From Streptomyces sp. NBC_01431 (GTDB lineage Bacteria; Actinomycetota; Actinomycetes; Streptomycetales; Streptomycetaceae), in the NCBI RefSeq assembly GCF_036231355.1, contig NZ_CP109496.1:1984001-2048000 (forward strand): a stretch of 64,000 nt of DNA. Reading direction: 5' to 3'. The notes beneath the pieces are model-generated. The model did not search any database, was not told the origin of the DNA, and saw only the letters and a program-made list of their open reading frames with translations. This document shows positions 13,474-21,442 of the stretch, one piece after another. Every line of letters starts with the position of its first letter. Positions within the stretch are counted from its first letter, which is position 1. Position numbers and translations under genes: made by a program.

Positions 13474-14076
13474 TTTACCCGTTATCGGGTGCACACATCA
13501 CGTAAGAGCGGGACGACCATGCCGGAATAAGGCCGGTCGTCCACAGCGTCCTCGCTGTGTTGTTGCCTGCCCACCACAAGAGCGGAACAGGACTTTTCAA
13601 AGGAACCTCGATCCGCCGAAACGGATACGGGGTTGTCAATCTGGCGTTGACTTTTGGCACGCTGTTGAGTTCTCAAGGAACGGACGCTTCCTTTGTACTC
13701 ACCCTCTCGGGCTTTCCTCCGGGCGCTTCCCTTCGGTATTTCGTATTCCCGACTCTATCAGACGCTTTCGTGTCCGATTCCCCGTCGGAGGGGGTTGTCT
13801 TCCCGGCCCTCGGGCCGTTCCGACGTCCCGAACTCTAGCGGATTTCCCCGGCCGATTCATAATCGAGTCTTCCGGTTCGGCCGAGAATAGAATTCGGGCA
13901 CGCCGAATTCGTCCCGGCCGGGAGATCGTGCTGAGTTGGGTGCCGCAGAACCTGCGGCGGGCGGCGGTCGCAGAACCGTTCCGGCTCCGTGACAGCTCGC
14001 AGGACCTTACGGGTCCGCTCATGCCACGTCAAATTGAGCGTCAACTCCCTGTCGTACGGGGCTGTAGCGTTCCCCC
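13474..14076 (-). promoter_or_regulatory. rRNA operon leader and promoter region
   Basis: About 600 bp without a protein gene. The 13651-13676 block (minus strand TTGAGAACTCAACAGCGTGCC, then AAAAG) is the conserved Streptomyces rrn leader box. It is closely related to the TTGAGAACTGCACAGTGGAC sequence of the 16S-23S spacer. Upstream on the minus strand, two TAGAGT hexamers (plus-strand ACTCTA at 13752-13757 and 13832-13837) could be -10 elements of multiple rrn promoters, but I see no convincing -35 partner. A hairpin around 13512-13541 (GACGACC/GGTCGTC) lies in the leader. Confidence 0.65.
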
Positions 14077-14811
14077 GTGACCTTGATCCTCGAACCCGGT
14101 ACCACCGTCGCGCACGCCTGGTGGTGGCGTACTGGAGACGGCCCGATAGACCCGGCCGACCTGGCTCTGCTCAGCAAGGCGGAGCGCGACCGAGCCGCAC
14201 GGTTCGTACACGTGGGCACGGCGGTCGGCTTCGTCGCCGGACGTGCCGCGAGCCGGCGGATCCTGTCGGACCTCCTCGACGTGCCCCCCGCGGAGATATG
14301 CCTCGGGCGCAGGCCGTGCCCCGGATGCGGCGATCCCCTGCACGGTCCGCCCGCCGTGCTCCACCCTGTCTCTCCCCTGTGGATCAGCATTTCGCACACC
14401 GACGGGTGCGGCATGCTCGGCGTGGCCCGTGTTCCGGTGGGGGTGGACGTCGAAGTCGTACGAGAGTTCCCCATTGACGAGCTCGCGCCGGCCGCCCTGA
14501 CCGAATCCGAGCGCCGGGTCGTGTTCGACGCCGCCGACGGAGATCCCCGGACGCGAGCCTTCCTTCGCTGCTGGACGCGTAAGGAAGCGGTGCTGAAGGC
14601 GGTCGGCGTCGGCATCACCACCGATCTGCGCACGGTGGAGACCCGGCCGGAACTCTCCGGTCCGGCGGTGGTGGCCGCTGGAGTGCCAGGCACGCCCGCG
14701 TCCTGGACCGTGACAGACCTCGCCGTGCCCGGCGCGTGGGCGGCGGCCGTCTCCGTGCCCGCCGACACGGACGGCAGTCGAGCCGAGGTCCGACTCCACG
14801 AGCACGTGTAG
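14077..14811 (+). CDS. Sfp-type phosphopantetheinyl transferase (first copy)
   Basis: 244 aa from a GTG at 14077 with no clear ribosome site. Such enzymes transfer phosphopantetheine from CoA to the carrier-domain serine of NRPS and PKS proteins. The motifs are VGVDVEVV (the Mg-binding Asp-x-Glu pair) and CWTRKEAVLKAVGVG (the WxxKEAxxK motif). A CPGCGDPLHGPP segment precedes them, a cysteine pair common in this actinobacterial subgroup. It opens the NRPS cluster on the rRNA side, and a second homologue lies at 19671. It is convergent with the halogenase gene, from which it is separated by tandem repeats. Confidence 0.9.
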   Translation: MTLILEPGTTVAHAWWWRTGDGPIDPADLALLSKAERDRAARFVHVGTAVGFVAGRAASRRILSDLLDVPPAEICLGRRPCPGCGDPLHGPPAVLHPVSPLWISISHTDGCGMLGVARVPVGVDVEVVREFPIDELAPAALTESERRVVFDAADGDPRTRAFLRCWTRKEAVLKAVGVGITTDLRTVETRPELSGPAVVAAGVPGTPASWTVTDLAVPGAWAAAVSVPADTDGSRAEVRLHEHV

Positions 14812-14862
14812 AAGTCGGCACGCGACCGGGCCGCATAAAGGGGGGAAAGCCGTCGCCCGCTT

Positions 14863-14968
14863 CGGTCACCCCTCGGGCAATCGGTCTCCCTCGCCCGTCA
14901 CCCCCCGGGGAAGCGGTCCCCCTCTCCGGTCACCCCCCGGGAAGCGGTCTCTCTCCCGTCACCCCTCG
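14863..14968. repeat. About 32-bp imperfect tandem repeat
   Basis: Three units of 30-32 bp plus a partial fourth start at 14863, 14895, 14927 and 14957. Each begins CGTCACCCC or GGTCACCCC and continues with CGG..AAGCGGTCTCCCTC. The last partial copy contains the halogenase stop codon (14959-14961), so the array has grown just downstream of that stop. Confidence 0.8.
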
Positions 14969-16569
14969 TGGAGCTTGCGCAGACATTCGTATGCCGTCGG
15001 CAGCGTGTCCAGGAGGTTGCGCTGCTGGCGTTCGATGGTGGTGAATAGCTGGTCCGCCGCCGCCACCGGTTCCGGACGGTGGGCCAGGGTCGGCAAGGCG
15101 GTGCGCGGCTCCGTACCGAGGCCGGCCAGGACGCTGTAGTAGTGGCCGTCGGTCCAGATGTTGTGGAGCTCGGCTTCGGCGTTGCCGTGCGAGCCGTAGT
15201 AGGCGGCCTCGTCCGTGACCATCGGGTTGACGGGCAGGCCGGCCCGGTAGACGTCGGCCTTGCGGCGCAGCCCGGCGGGGAGCTCGCGTTCCTTGCCCGC
15301 GCGCCAGAACGTGGTGTCGGTGCGGGGGGCGAACGCCATGTGGGCCTGCACGAAGTCACGGGAGTCCGCGAAGATCTCGTCGGTCTCGCGGTTGTAGCTC
15401 TCGGCCAGCGCCGGGTCGAAGTCGCGGTCCGGGAAGTGTGTGACGAGCCGGTGCAGTGCGGCGATCAGGAAGTGGCTGCCGGTCGACTGGAGCGGTCCGA
15501 GCGAGCCGGCCGAACGGCCCACGGCGATGACGTTGTCGACCCATGCGCGCCGGGTGCGGCCGACCCGTAGGTCCACGGTGTCGAATGCGGTATGCCCCGC
15601 GTCCAGGCCCCACAGCGTGCTCAGCTCCGCCTGTGCTTCGTCCACCGTGGTGAGCGAGCTGTGGTGGACGTGGCCGGTGGAGAAGCTGCCGCGCAGCGGG
15701 ATCTTCCAGGCCCAGCCGGACGGCACGGCTATGGCGGAGGTGTACGGGTCGACGCCTTCGGCACGGTCGTTGTGGGGGATTCGGGCGACCACGGCACGGT
15801 CGCAGAGCAGTTCGCCGGAGAGGTCCTCGAAGGGTTCCGCCAGGACGCCGTTGATGAGGGCTCCGTCGAAGCCAGAGCAGTCGATGAACAGGTCCGCTTC
15901 GAGAACGCTTCCCTCTGTGGTGCGCAGGGCCGTGAGGTGGCCGTGCTCGTCGCGGTCGGCGCCGGCGAGTTCGCCCACCACCACGTGGGTGTCGTGCTTG
16001 GCCGTGGCGAAGCGGCGCAGGTAGTCGGCGAGCAGGGCCGTGTCGAGGTGCCAGGCGTAGCGGGTCGCGGCGCGGCCGTCGAGCCAGCGCGGTGCGAGCT
16101 TGGCGTCGAGGAGCGGGGGTTCGCGGAAGCAGGCGTAGTCGAAGGGTTCCTGGGTGCGGCCGTCGTGCTTGCGCTTGAACCAGTAGTGGGAGAGCGGGAG
16201 TCCTTCGCAGTCCGGCAGCAGACCGGTGGAATGGTAGAAGTGGTCGCTGGAACCGCTGGGCAGTTGCCTGGGTTCGGCCGAACCGGGGCCCTCGGTACGC
16301 CAGTTGACGAACCGGATGGCCGTTTTGAAGCCCGCGCCGCACTCTCGCATCCACTCGTCCTCGTTGATGCCGAGCGGGTCGAAGAAGCACCGGTGGAGGT
16401 GGGGCAGGGTGCCGGCGCCCGAGGCGATGGGCGGGGCCGTGTCGTGCGGCGATTCCAGGACGGTGAGGTCCACGGTGCCCTGGAGTGCCTTGCCGAGGTG
16501 GGCTGCGGTCATCCAGCCTTCGGCTCCGCCGCCCAGGATGACGGCCCTGCGGATGCGTCGACTGTTCAT
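14959..16569 (-). CDS. Flavin-dependent tryptophan halogenase homologue
   Basis: 536 aa, the normal length (PrnA/RebH about 530-540). An AGGAG ribosome site precedes the ATG. These enzymes use FADH2, chloride and O2 to make HOCl, which is relayed by a lysine to chlorinate tryptophan. Visible features are the FAD motif GGGAEG (13-18), the lysine region WMRECGAGFKTAIRFVNWRT with K82 at the catalytic lysine position, and WAWKIP (286-291), the family WxWxIP signature. Two expected residues are altered: the GVGEAT motif is ASGAGT (49-54, Glu to Ala), and the conserved PLEST glutamate is Gln361 (PLQSTG). Activity or substrate may therefore differ. A separate flavin reductase was not seen in the window. 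Confidence 0.88.
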   Translation of the reverse strand: MNSRRIRRAVILGGGAEGWMTAAHLGKALQGTVDLTVLESPHDTAPPIASGAGTLPHLHRCFFDPLGINEDEWMRECGAGFKTAIRFVNWRTEGPGSAEPRQLPSGSSDHFYHSTGLLPDCEGLPLSHYWFKRKHDGRTQEPFDYACFREPPLLDAKLAPRWLDGRAATRYAWHLDTALLADYLRRFATAKHDTHVVVGELAGADRDEHGHLTALRTTEGSVLEADLFIDCSGFDGALINGVLAEPFEDLSGELLCDRAVVARIPHNDRAEGVDPYTSAIAVPSGWAWKIPLRGSFSTGHVHHSSLTTVDEAQAELSTLWGLDAGHTAFDTVDLRVGRTRRAWVDNVIAVGRSAGSLGPLQSTGSHFLIAALHRLVTHFPDRDFDPALAESYNRETDEIFADSRDFVQAHMAFAPRTDTTFWRAGKERELPAGLRRKADVYRAGLPVNPMVTDEAAYYGSHGNAEAELHNIWTDGHYYSVLAGLGTEPRTALPTLAHRPEPVAAADQLFTTIERQQRNLLDTLPTAYECLRKLHEG

Positions 16570-16744
16570 GCGGGTGCACTCCTGGCGGTGAGCTGGGGGG
16601 TCTCAGGAGAACCACCCTCGACCAGCGTCCTATACGACGGCTATAGATGCGGTGAGAGCGGTGTACAGGAATTTCATAGATCCCGACAGGGTCCCCGGGT
16701 GAGCCTGGCTGCTCCGACCGGGTAACCGTCCTTAGGGAGTTCCG

Positions 16745-17398
16745 ATGAAGCGCCCGTTCCGTACGAAGACCGCGGTGTATGTCATGGCGGCCGTGGTGTC
16801 CGGGGGGCTCGTCTCCGGCTGCATGGGTAAGACGAGCACCGACTCCGCTTCGTACACCGTCGATTCGAAGATCACCTCGCTGAAGGTCAAGACGTCCGGG
16901 GGCGCCATCGACGTGGTGGCCGGCGGCGGCGACGCGGTGCGGGTGACCGAGTCGCTCAAGTACGACGGCGACAAGCCGAAGACCCAGCACCTCACCCAGG
17001 GCGGGGAGTTGACGCTGACCGCGCCGTCGGACTGCGGCGGGGGCCTCGGGGGCTCGACATGTGAGGTCAGCTACCGGGTGGAGGTGCCCAAGGCGCTGGC
17101 CGCGACGCTGGAGAGCGACGGCGGGAACATCTCGGTGGACAAGGCAGTGGCGGGCCGGTTGACCGCGCGTTCCGACGGCGGCAAGGTGACGGCCGGTTTC
17201 ACCGAGGCGCCGGAGTCCGTGGACATCAGCAGTTCCGGCGGCAATGTCACGATCCGGGTGCCGGACGGGGCGTACGCGGTGGACGCGGCGACCGGGGGCG
17301 GCAGTCAGAGCGTGAAGGTGCGCACCGATCCCGGGTCCGCCCGCAAGATCCGGGCCCGCTCCGACGGCGGCGGGATCTCCGTGCTCCCGCTGGCCTGA
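16745..17398 (+). CDS. Putative lipoprotein, DUF4097-like beta-repeat domain
   Basis: 217 aa with AGGGAG before the ATG. A basic start and hydrophobic stretch end in the lipobox LVSGC, giving a lipidated Cys26, so the protein should be anchored outside the membrane. The rest is Gly/Ser/Asp-rich with recurring short strands (TSGGAIDVVAG, SDGGNISVDK, SDGGKVTAGF, SSGGNVTIRV, SDGGGISVLP). This resembles the right-handed beta-helix-like DUF4097/adhesin-type proteins. It sits between the halogenase and the SbnB-like gene, both reading minus. No enzymatic role is suggested, and a link to product export or self-protection is only possible. Confidence 0.8.
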   Translation: MKRPFRTKTAVYVMAAVVSGGLVSGCMGKTSTDSASYTVDSKITSLKVKTSGGAIDVVAGGGDAVRVTESLKYDGDKPKTQHLTQGGELTLTAPSDCGGGLGGSTCEVSYRVEVPKALAATLESDGGNISVDKAVAGRLTARSDGGKVTAGFTEAPESVDISSSGGNVTIRVPDGAYAVDAATGGGSQSVKVRTDPGSARKIRARSDGGGISVLPLA

Positions 17399-17408
17399 GC
17401 CCGTACCG

Positions 17409-17442
17409 CGGTGGCCCCCTCCTGGGAAGGTGGGGGCCACCG
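17409..17442. terminator. Bidirectional hairpin terminator
   Basis: Arms GGTGGCCCCC (17410-17419) and GGGGGCCACC (17432-17441), extended by one outer C-G pair, with a 12-nt loop. It lies between the convergent lipoprotein gene and the SbnB-like gene. Confidence 0.8.
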
Positions 17443-17458
17443 TCGTGTGCGTACGGGG

Positions 17459-18457
17459 TCAGGAGGCGAGGAAGTCGTCCACGCGGATGCCTCGGCCGGA
17501 CTGCTCGGCCTGCTCGCGTACGTACTCGGCGAGCGCGATGTCGAGGACGCCCAGGCCGAACGGCGAGTACACGACGGGGCGGGCGGGGTCGCGGTCGAGG
17601 GCCGCGGTGCCACGCAGGAGGGCGCCGATGGGGGCGGTGACGAAGTCGCGGTTGCCGGTGCGTTGTTCGGCCAGGTGCAGCGAGGTGCGCTCGCGGCAGA
17701 CGTGGTCCGCGTCGTCGACGATGTTGACGGATCCGAGGACGGTGTCGACGGTGAGGTCGCGCAGCGAGATGTGGAGCACGGTGGTGCCGGGGGCGCAGGC
17801 CGACAGGTCCGTGTGGGGCTCGCCCGCGGTGGTGGCGAACGAGATGAGCGGGTGGGCGGCGAGGGCCTCGCGCAGGCCGGCCACCGGGTACGCCTTCACC
17901 GAGGGGACCTCGGCGGAGCAGGTCCTGGCGAAGTCCTCGGCGCGGGCGGTGTCCATGTCGTACAGCGCGGCCTCACGCAGGTTCGGCAGGGCCGCTGCCA
18001 GGAAGCGCAGGATCTCCAGGTTGATCACTCCGCAGCCGATGAGGGCGACGGTGGTGGGCGGGTCCTGTTCGGTGAGGACGCGGGCGGCGAGTGCCGCGCT
18101 CGCGGCGGTGCGTTTGGCGGAGATGACGGAGCCTTCGAGGAAGGCGGAAGGCCGACCGTTTTCGAGGGAGTTGAGGGTGATGCTGGCGCTCGCCCGCTCA
18201 AGGCCCGCTGCGACGTTGCCGGGGAACGAGGCGATCCACTTCATTCCGGCGACCGGTGCCGCGCCGCCGCGGTAGGCGGGCAGTCCGATGATGCGGTCCC
18301 GGGCGTGCCGATCCTCGGGAAAGCGCAGGAAGGTCGAGTGTGGCAGTGCCGTCGCGCCCTCGTCGTGCAGCCGGTAGGCGTCGGCGACAAGGTCGATGAT
18401 CTCCAACTCCCGGCCCGCCAGGGCGTCCGCCACGTCGGTGCGCCGAAGGATCAGCAT
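17459..18457 (-). CDS. sbnB-like: SbnB-like ACEGA dehydrogenase (Dap formation)
   Basis: 332 aa from the ATG at 18457 (MLILRRTDV). The longer frame to 18550 is probably leader. It belongs to the ornithine cyclodeaminase/mu-crystallin family: substrate region AGMKWIASFPGN and the dinucleotide motif VALIGCGVINLEILRF. In the staphyloferrin B pathway SbnB oxidatively cleaves N-(1-amino-1-carboxyethyl)-glutamate to L-2,3-diaminopropionate and 2-oxoglutarate. The assignment to this branch rather than true ornithine cyclodeaminase rests on the divergent SbnA-like gene next door (134 bp between the starts). The pair should supply Dap to the NRPS. Confidence 0.85.
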   Translation of the reverse strand: MLILRRTDVADALAGRELEIIDLVADAYRLHDEGATALPHSTFLRFPEDRHARDRIIGLPAYRGGAAPVAGMKWIASFPGNVAAGLERASASITLNSLENGRPSAFLEGSVISAKRTAASAALAARVLTEQDPPTTVALIGCGVINLEILRFLAAALPNLREAALYDMDTARAEDFARTCSAEVPSVKAYPVAGLREALAAHPLISFATTAGEPHTDLSACAPGTTVLHISLRDLTVDTVLGSVNIVDDADHVCRERTSLHLAEQRTGNRDFVTAPIGALLRGTAALDRDPARPVVYSPFGLGVLDIALAEYVREQAEQSGRGIRVDDFLAS

Positions 18458-18591
18458 TGCGGTTCCTTTCGATGGTCGAGTGCTGCGGTGACCCTGCGGC
18501 GGGTCTCTATACCTCTTCTCTAATAGAACGCGCATAGGGCGGCTGTTCACCGTGGTCTCCGGAAAGCCACGACAGAGGGAAGGGCAGCCGC

Positions 18592-19629
18592 ATGAGCCGT
18601 CCCGTACTCAAAGGGATTCTGGACACCATCGGGAATACCCCGCTGGTCGAACTCCGCAATGTCTTCCCGGGGTTGAGATCCCGGGTTTTCGCGAAGATGG
18701 AGAGGTTCAATCCGGGGGGAAGCATCAAGGACCGGTCCGCGCTCGGCATGCTGCTGAACCGGATCCACGAGGGCCAGCTGGTTCCCGGGCGCTCGGTGGT
18801 CGTCGAGTCGAGTTCGGGGAATCTGGCCATCGGCATCGCGCAGATCTGCAAGTACTTCGGGATCGACTTCATCTGTGTCGTCGACGCGAAGACCACCGCG
18901 CAGAACCTGGCGCTGTTGTCCGCCTACGGGGCGCGGGTCGAGGTCGTCCGGACCCCGGACCCCGAGACCGGGGAGTTCCTCGGGGCCCGGCTGGACCGGG
19001 TGCGGGAGCTGGTCGACACCGTGCCGGGGGCGTACTGGCCCAATCAGTACGCCAATCCGCTCAACCCGCTCGCGCACCACGAGACGATGCGGGAGATAGC
19101 CGAGGCGCTGGACGGGCGGGTCGACTACCTGTTCTCGCCGGTGTCCACGTTCGGCACGCTGCTCGGCTGCGCGACGTACGTCGAACAGCACGCATTGGCG
19201 ACCACGGTCGTCGCGGTGGACGCGGTGGGCAGCGCGATCTTCGGCCAGCCGCAGAGCCGCCGGCTCATTCCGGGGCACGGCGCCTCGGTGCCGCCGGCGC
19301 TGTTCGACCCGGCGGTGGCCGACGAGGTGGTGCACGTGGGCGATCTCGACTGTGTGGTCGCCTGCCGGCGGATGGTGCATCGCGAGGGAATTCTGGCCGG
19401 TGGTTCCTCCGGTGCGGCCGTGGCCGCCCTGGAGAAATTCAGCGACCGAATTCCCGCGGGGTCGAACGTCGTCCTCATCTTCCCGGACGGCGGCGACCGG
19501 TATCTCAACACCATCTATTCGGATGCCTGGGTCGGCGAGCACTTCGGGGAGGTCTCGCATTTGTGGAAGCGCGCCCTGACGGCTCCCGGCAGGCTCCGGC
19601 TGACGACGGCCACCGCCACCGGAGCCTGA
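18592..19629 (+). CDS. sbnA-like: SbnA-like ACEGA synthase (Dap formation)
   Basis: 345 aa with a GAGGGAAGGG ribosome site. It is a PLP fold-type II enzyme of the cysteine synthase family: PLP lysine K46 in GGSIKDRSALGM, a phosphate/substrate loop ESSSGNLAIG and GGSSGAAVA near the C-terminus. SbnA condenses O-phospho-L-serine with L-glutamate to give ACEGA, which SbnB converts to Dap. SbnA-type enzymes have SSGN in place of the TSGN of ordinary cysteine synthases, as here. It heads a tight plus-strand operon: SbnA, PPTase, carbamoyltransferase, MFS exporter. Confidence 0.88.
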   Translation: MSRPVLKGILDTIGNTPLVELRNVFPGLRSRVFAKMERFNPGGSIKDRSALGMLLNRIHEGQLVPGRSVVVESSSGNLAIGIAQICKYFGIDFICVVDAKTTAQNLALLSAYGARVEVVRTPDPETGEFLGARLDRVRELVDTVPGAYWPNQYANPLNPLAHHETMREIAEALDGRVDYLFSPVSTFGTLLGCATYVEQHALATTVVAVDAVGSAIFGQPQSRRLIPGHGASVPPALFDPAVADEVVHVGDLDCVVACRRMVHREGILAGGSSGAAVAALEKFSDRIPAGSNVVLIFPDGGDRYLNTIYSDAWVGEHFGEVSHLWKRALTAPGRLRLTTATATGA

Positions 19630-19670
19630 TCCCTCATGGATCGGGCCCGACGAGAAAAGGGGTGACACCC

Positions 19671-20543
19671 ATGAGCGCCGAGGACTTCTCGGATGTCTTC
19701 GACGCCGATGTGACGCACGTGTGGTGGGGGACGGTCGCCGAACCGCTCGGCCCGGACGCCATCGCCGTGCTGTCCGCGGCCGAACGGGACTCGGCACGCG
19801 CGATGACCGCCGAGGCGGGCCTGTACTACGCCGGTGCCCACGTGGCGGTACGCCGCGTACTCGCCGGCTATCTCGGGGCCCGTCCGGCCGACTTGCGGCT
19901 CGGGCGGCTGCGCTGCCCGGAGTGCGGCGACAGCGACCACGGTGCGCCGTGCGTCGAGTGGCCGCCGACCGAACTGAGCTACAGCCTGTCCCGCTCGGGA
20001 CCGCACTGGCTGCTCGGGGTCACGGGCGGCGGCCACCGGATCGGCGTCGACCTGGAGCAGGTGCTGGGGTTCGACACCGCCGCGGTGGCGCCCTCGGTCC
20101 TGTCGGACCGGGAGCTCGCACATCTGCGTCAGGAATCGGAACCGGCGGCCCAGCTGGCGGTCTTCCTCCGCTACTGGACCAGGAAGGAGGCCGTGCTGAA
20201 GGCGAGCGGGGTCGGTCTGATGACCGATGTCCGGGCGGTGGACGTGCACGCTCCGCCGGGTGGCGGCCCGCTCGTCGTGGCCCATGCGGCGGCGACCGGG
20301 CCGGACAGCTGGGTGGTGGAGGACCTCGCGGTCGGTCCGGGCCGGTACGCGGCCATCGCCCGCGAGGCCGCCGCCGCCGGACCGCTGAGGCTGATCGGGA
20401 AGCCGCCGCCCACCGTCCGCGGGGCCGGGAGCGCCGAGCCGTCCGGGGCCGCACGGATCGCGTTCCTTGACGAACCGTCCGACACCGATGAGCAAAGGAG
20501 CACACCGTGGCCGTCCGCCACCTCATCTCTCTCGATGACCTGA
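19671..20543 (+). CDS. Sfp-type phosphopantetheinyl transferase (second copy)
   Basis: 290 aa from the ATG at 19671 behind AAAAGGGG. The core motifs match the first copy: RCPECGDSDHG, HRIGVDLEQV (Asp-x-Glu) and YWTRKEAVLKASGVG. The last about 50 residues are a proline/serine-rich extension beyond the usual end, and its final 37 nt overlap the start of the carbamoyltransferase gene in another frame. It should activate the nine carrier/condensation-line T domains made nearby. Two such enzymes in one cluster is unusual, and this one is embedded in the biosynthetic operon. Confidence 0.9.
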   Translation: MSAEDFSDVFDADVTHVWWGTVAEPLGPDAIAVLSAAERDSARAMTAEAGLYYAGAHVAVRRVLAGYLGARPADLRLGRLRCPECGDSDHGAPCVEWPPTELSYSLSRSGPHWLLGVTGGGHRIGVDLEQVLGFDTAAVAPSVLSDRELAHLRQESEPAAQLAVFLRYWTRKEAVLKASGVGLMTDVRAVDVHAPPGGGPLVVAHAAATGPDSWVVEDLAVGPGRYAAIAREAAAAGPLRLIGKPPPTVRGAGSAEPSGAARIAFLDEPSDTDEQRSTPWPSATSSLSMT

Positions 20544-21442
20544 CCGACGACGAGTTGCACGGGGTCGTCGCCCGGGGAGCGGAGTTCTCCTCGGGACAGT
20601 CCTCGCCCGGCGGGCTGCTGGCCGGGGCGGTCGCCGGGATCTACTTCCGGAAGACCTCCACCCGTACGCGTACCGCGTTCTCGGCGGGTGCGCTGCGGCT
20701 CGGCGCGCAGATCGTCACCTTCAACGGCGCCGATCTGCAGACCAACACGGGCGAGACCAGCGAGGACACCGGCCGGGTCTTCTCGCGGATGCTGGACGTG
20801 CTGGTCGCGCGGACCTCCGGTGACCCGGCCGAACTGCGGTCCTGGGCGAGCCAGTCCAGGATGTCGGTGGTCAACGCCATGACCGCCGACGAGCATCCGA
20901 CGCAGGGCCTCACCGATCTGACCACGCTGCTGCGGCAGTTCGGGCGGATCGAGGGGCTGCGGGTGCTGTACCTCGGCGAGGGCAACAACACGGCCGCCGC
21001 GCTCACCCTCGGTCTTTCGCGGTACGCCGGGACCGAACTGGAGCTGCGCACGCCCGCGGGTTACGGCCTGACGGCGGACGTGCTCGGGCGGGCCGGGGCG
21101 TCCGCCGCGGCGCACGGCTCCTCGGTCGTCGAACGGCACGACGTCGAGGAGCTTCCCGTCGATGTCGATGTGGTCTACACCAGCCGCTGGCAGACCACGG
21201 GCACCAGTAAGGAGGACCCCGACTGGCGAGAGCGGTTCGTACCGTTCCGGATCAACGAGGCGCTCTGGGAGTACAGCCCGAAGGCCGTGTTCATGCACGA
21301 CCTGCCCGCCCACCGCGGTGAGGAGGTGAGCGCCCGGGTGCTCGACGGCCCCCGCAGCATCGCCTTCGACCAGGCCGAGAACAAGATGCACAGCGCGATG
21401 GCCGTGCTCGAATGGTGCCGCACGGGCGGTGGCGGAGCATGA
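20507..21442 (+). CDS. Ornithine carbamoyltransferase-like enzyme
   Basis: 311 aa from a GTG at 20507 with AAAGGAG upstream. The carbamoyl-phosphate site is intact: S51-T-R-T-R55 and H130-P-T-Q133. The ornithine side differs from ArgF: the HCLP motif is H264-D-L-P267 and the usual SMG loop is QTTGTS (229-234). This suggests carbamoylation of a different amine. VioL of viomycin synthesis is a precedent for an OTC homologue acting on a Dap-derived residue. Beside SbnA/SbnB, the best guess is carbamoylation of Dap, free or on the carrier, to beta-ureidoalanine. It overlaps the MFS gene by 4 nt (ATGA), so the two are translationally coupled. Confidence 0.85.
   Translation: MAVRHLISLDDLTDDELHGVVARGAEFSSGQSSPGGLLAGAVAGIYFRKTSTRTRTAFSAGALRLGAQIVTFNGADLQTNTGETSEDTGRVFSRMLDVLVARTSGDPAELRSWASQSRMSVVNAMTADEHPTQGLTDLTTLLRQFGRIEGLRVLYLGEGNNTAAALTLGLSRYAGTELELRTPAGYGLTADVLGRAGASAAAHGSSVVERHDVEELPVDVDVVYTSRWQTTGTSKEDPDWRERFVPFRINEALWEYSPKAVFMHDLPAHRGEEVSARVLDGPRSIAFDQAENKMHSAMAVLEWCRTGGGGA

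Noticed and set aside
20507..21442. Primary arginine biosynthesis argF
   Set aside because: The ornithine-binding motifs are altered and it is embedded in the NRPS operon.
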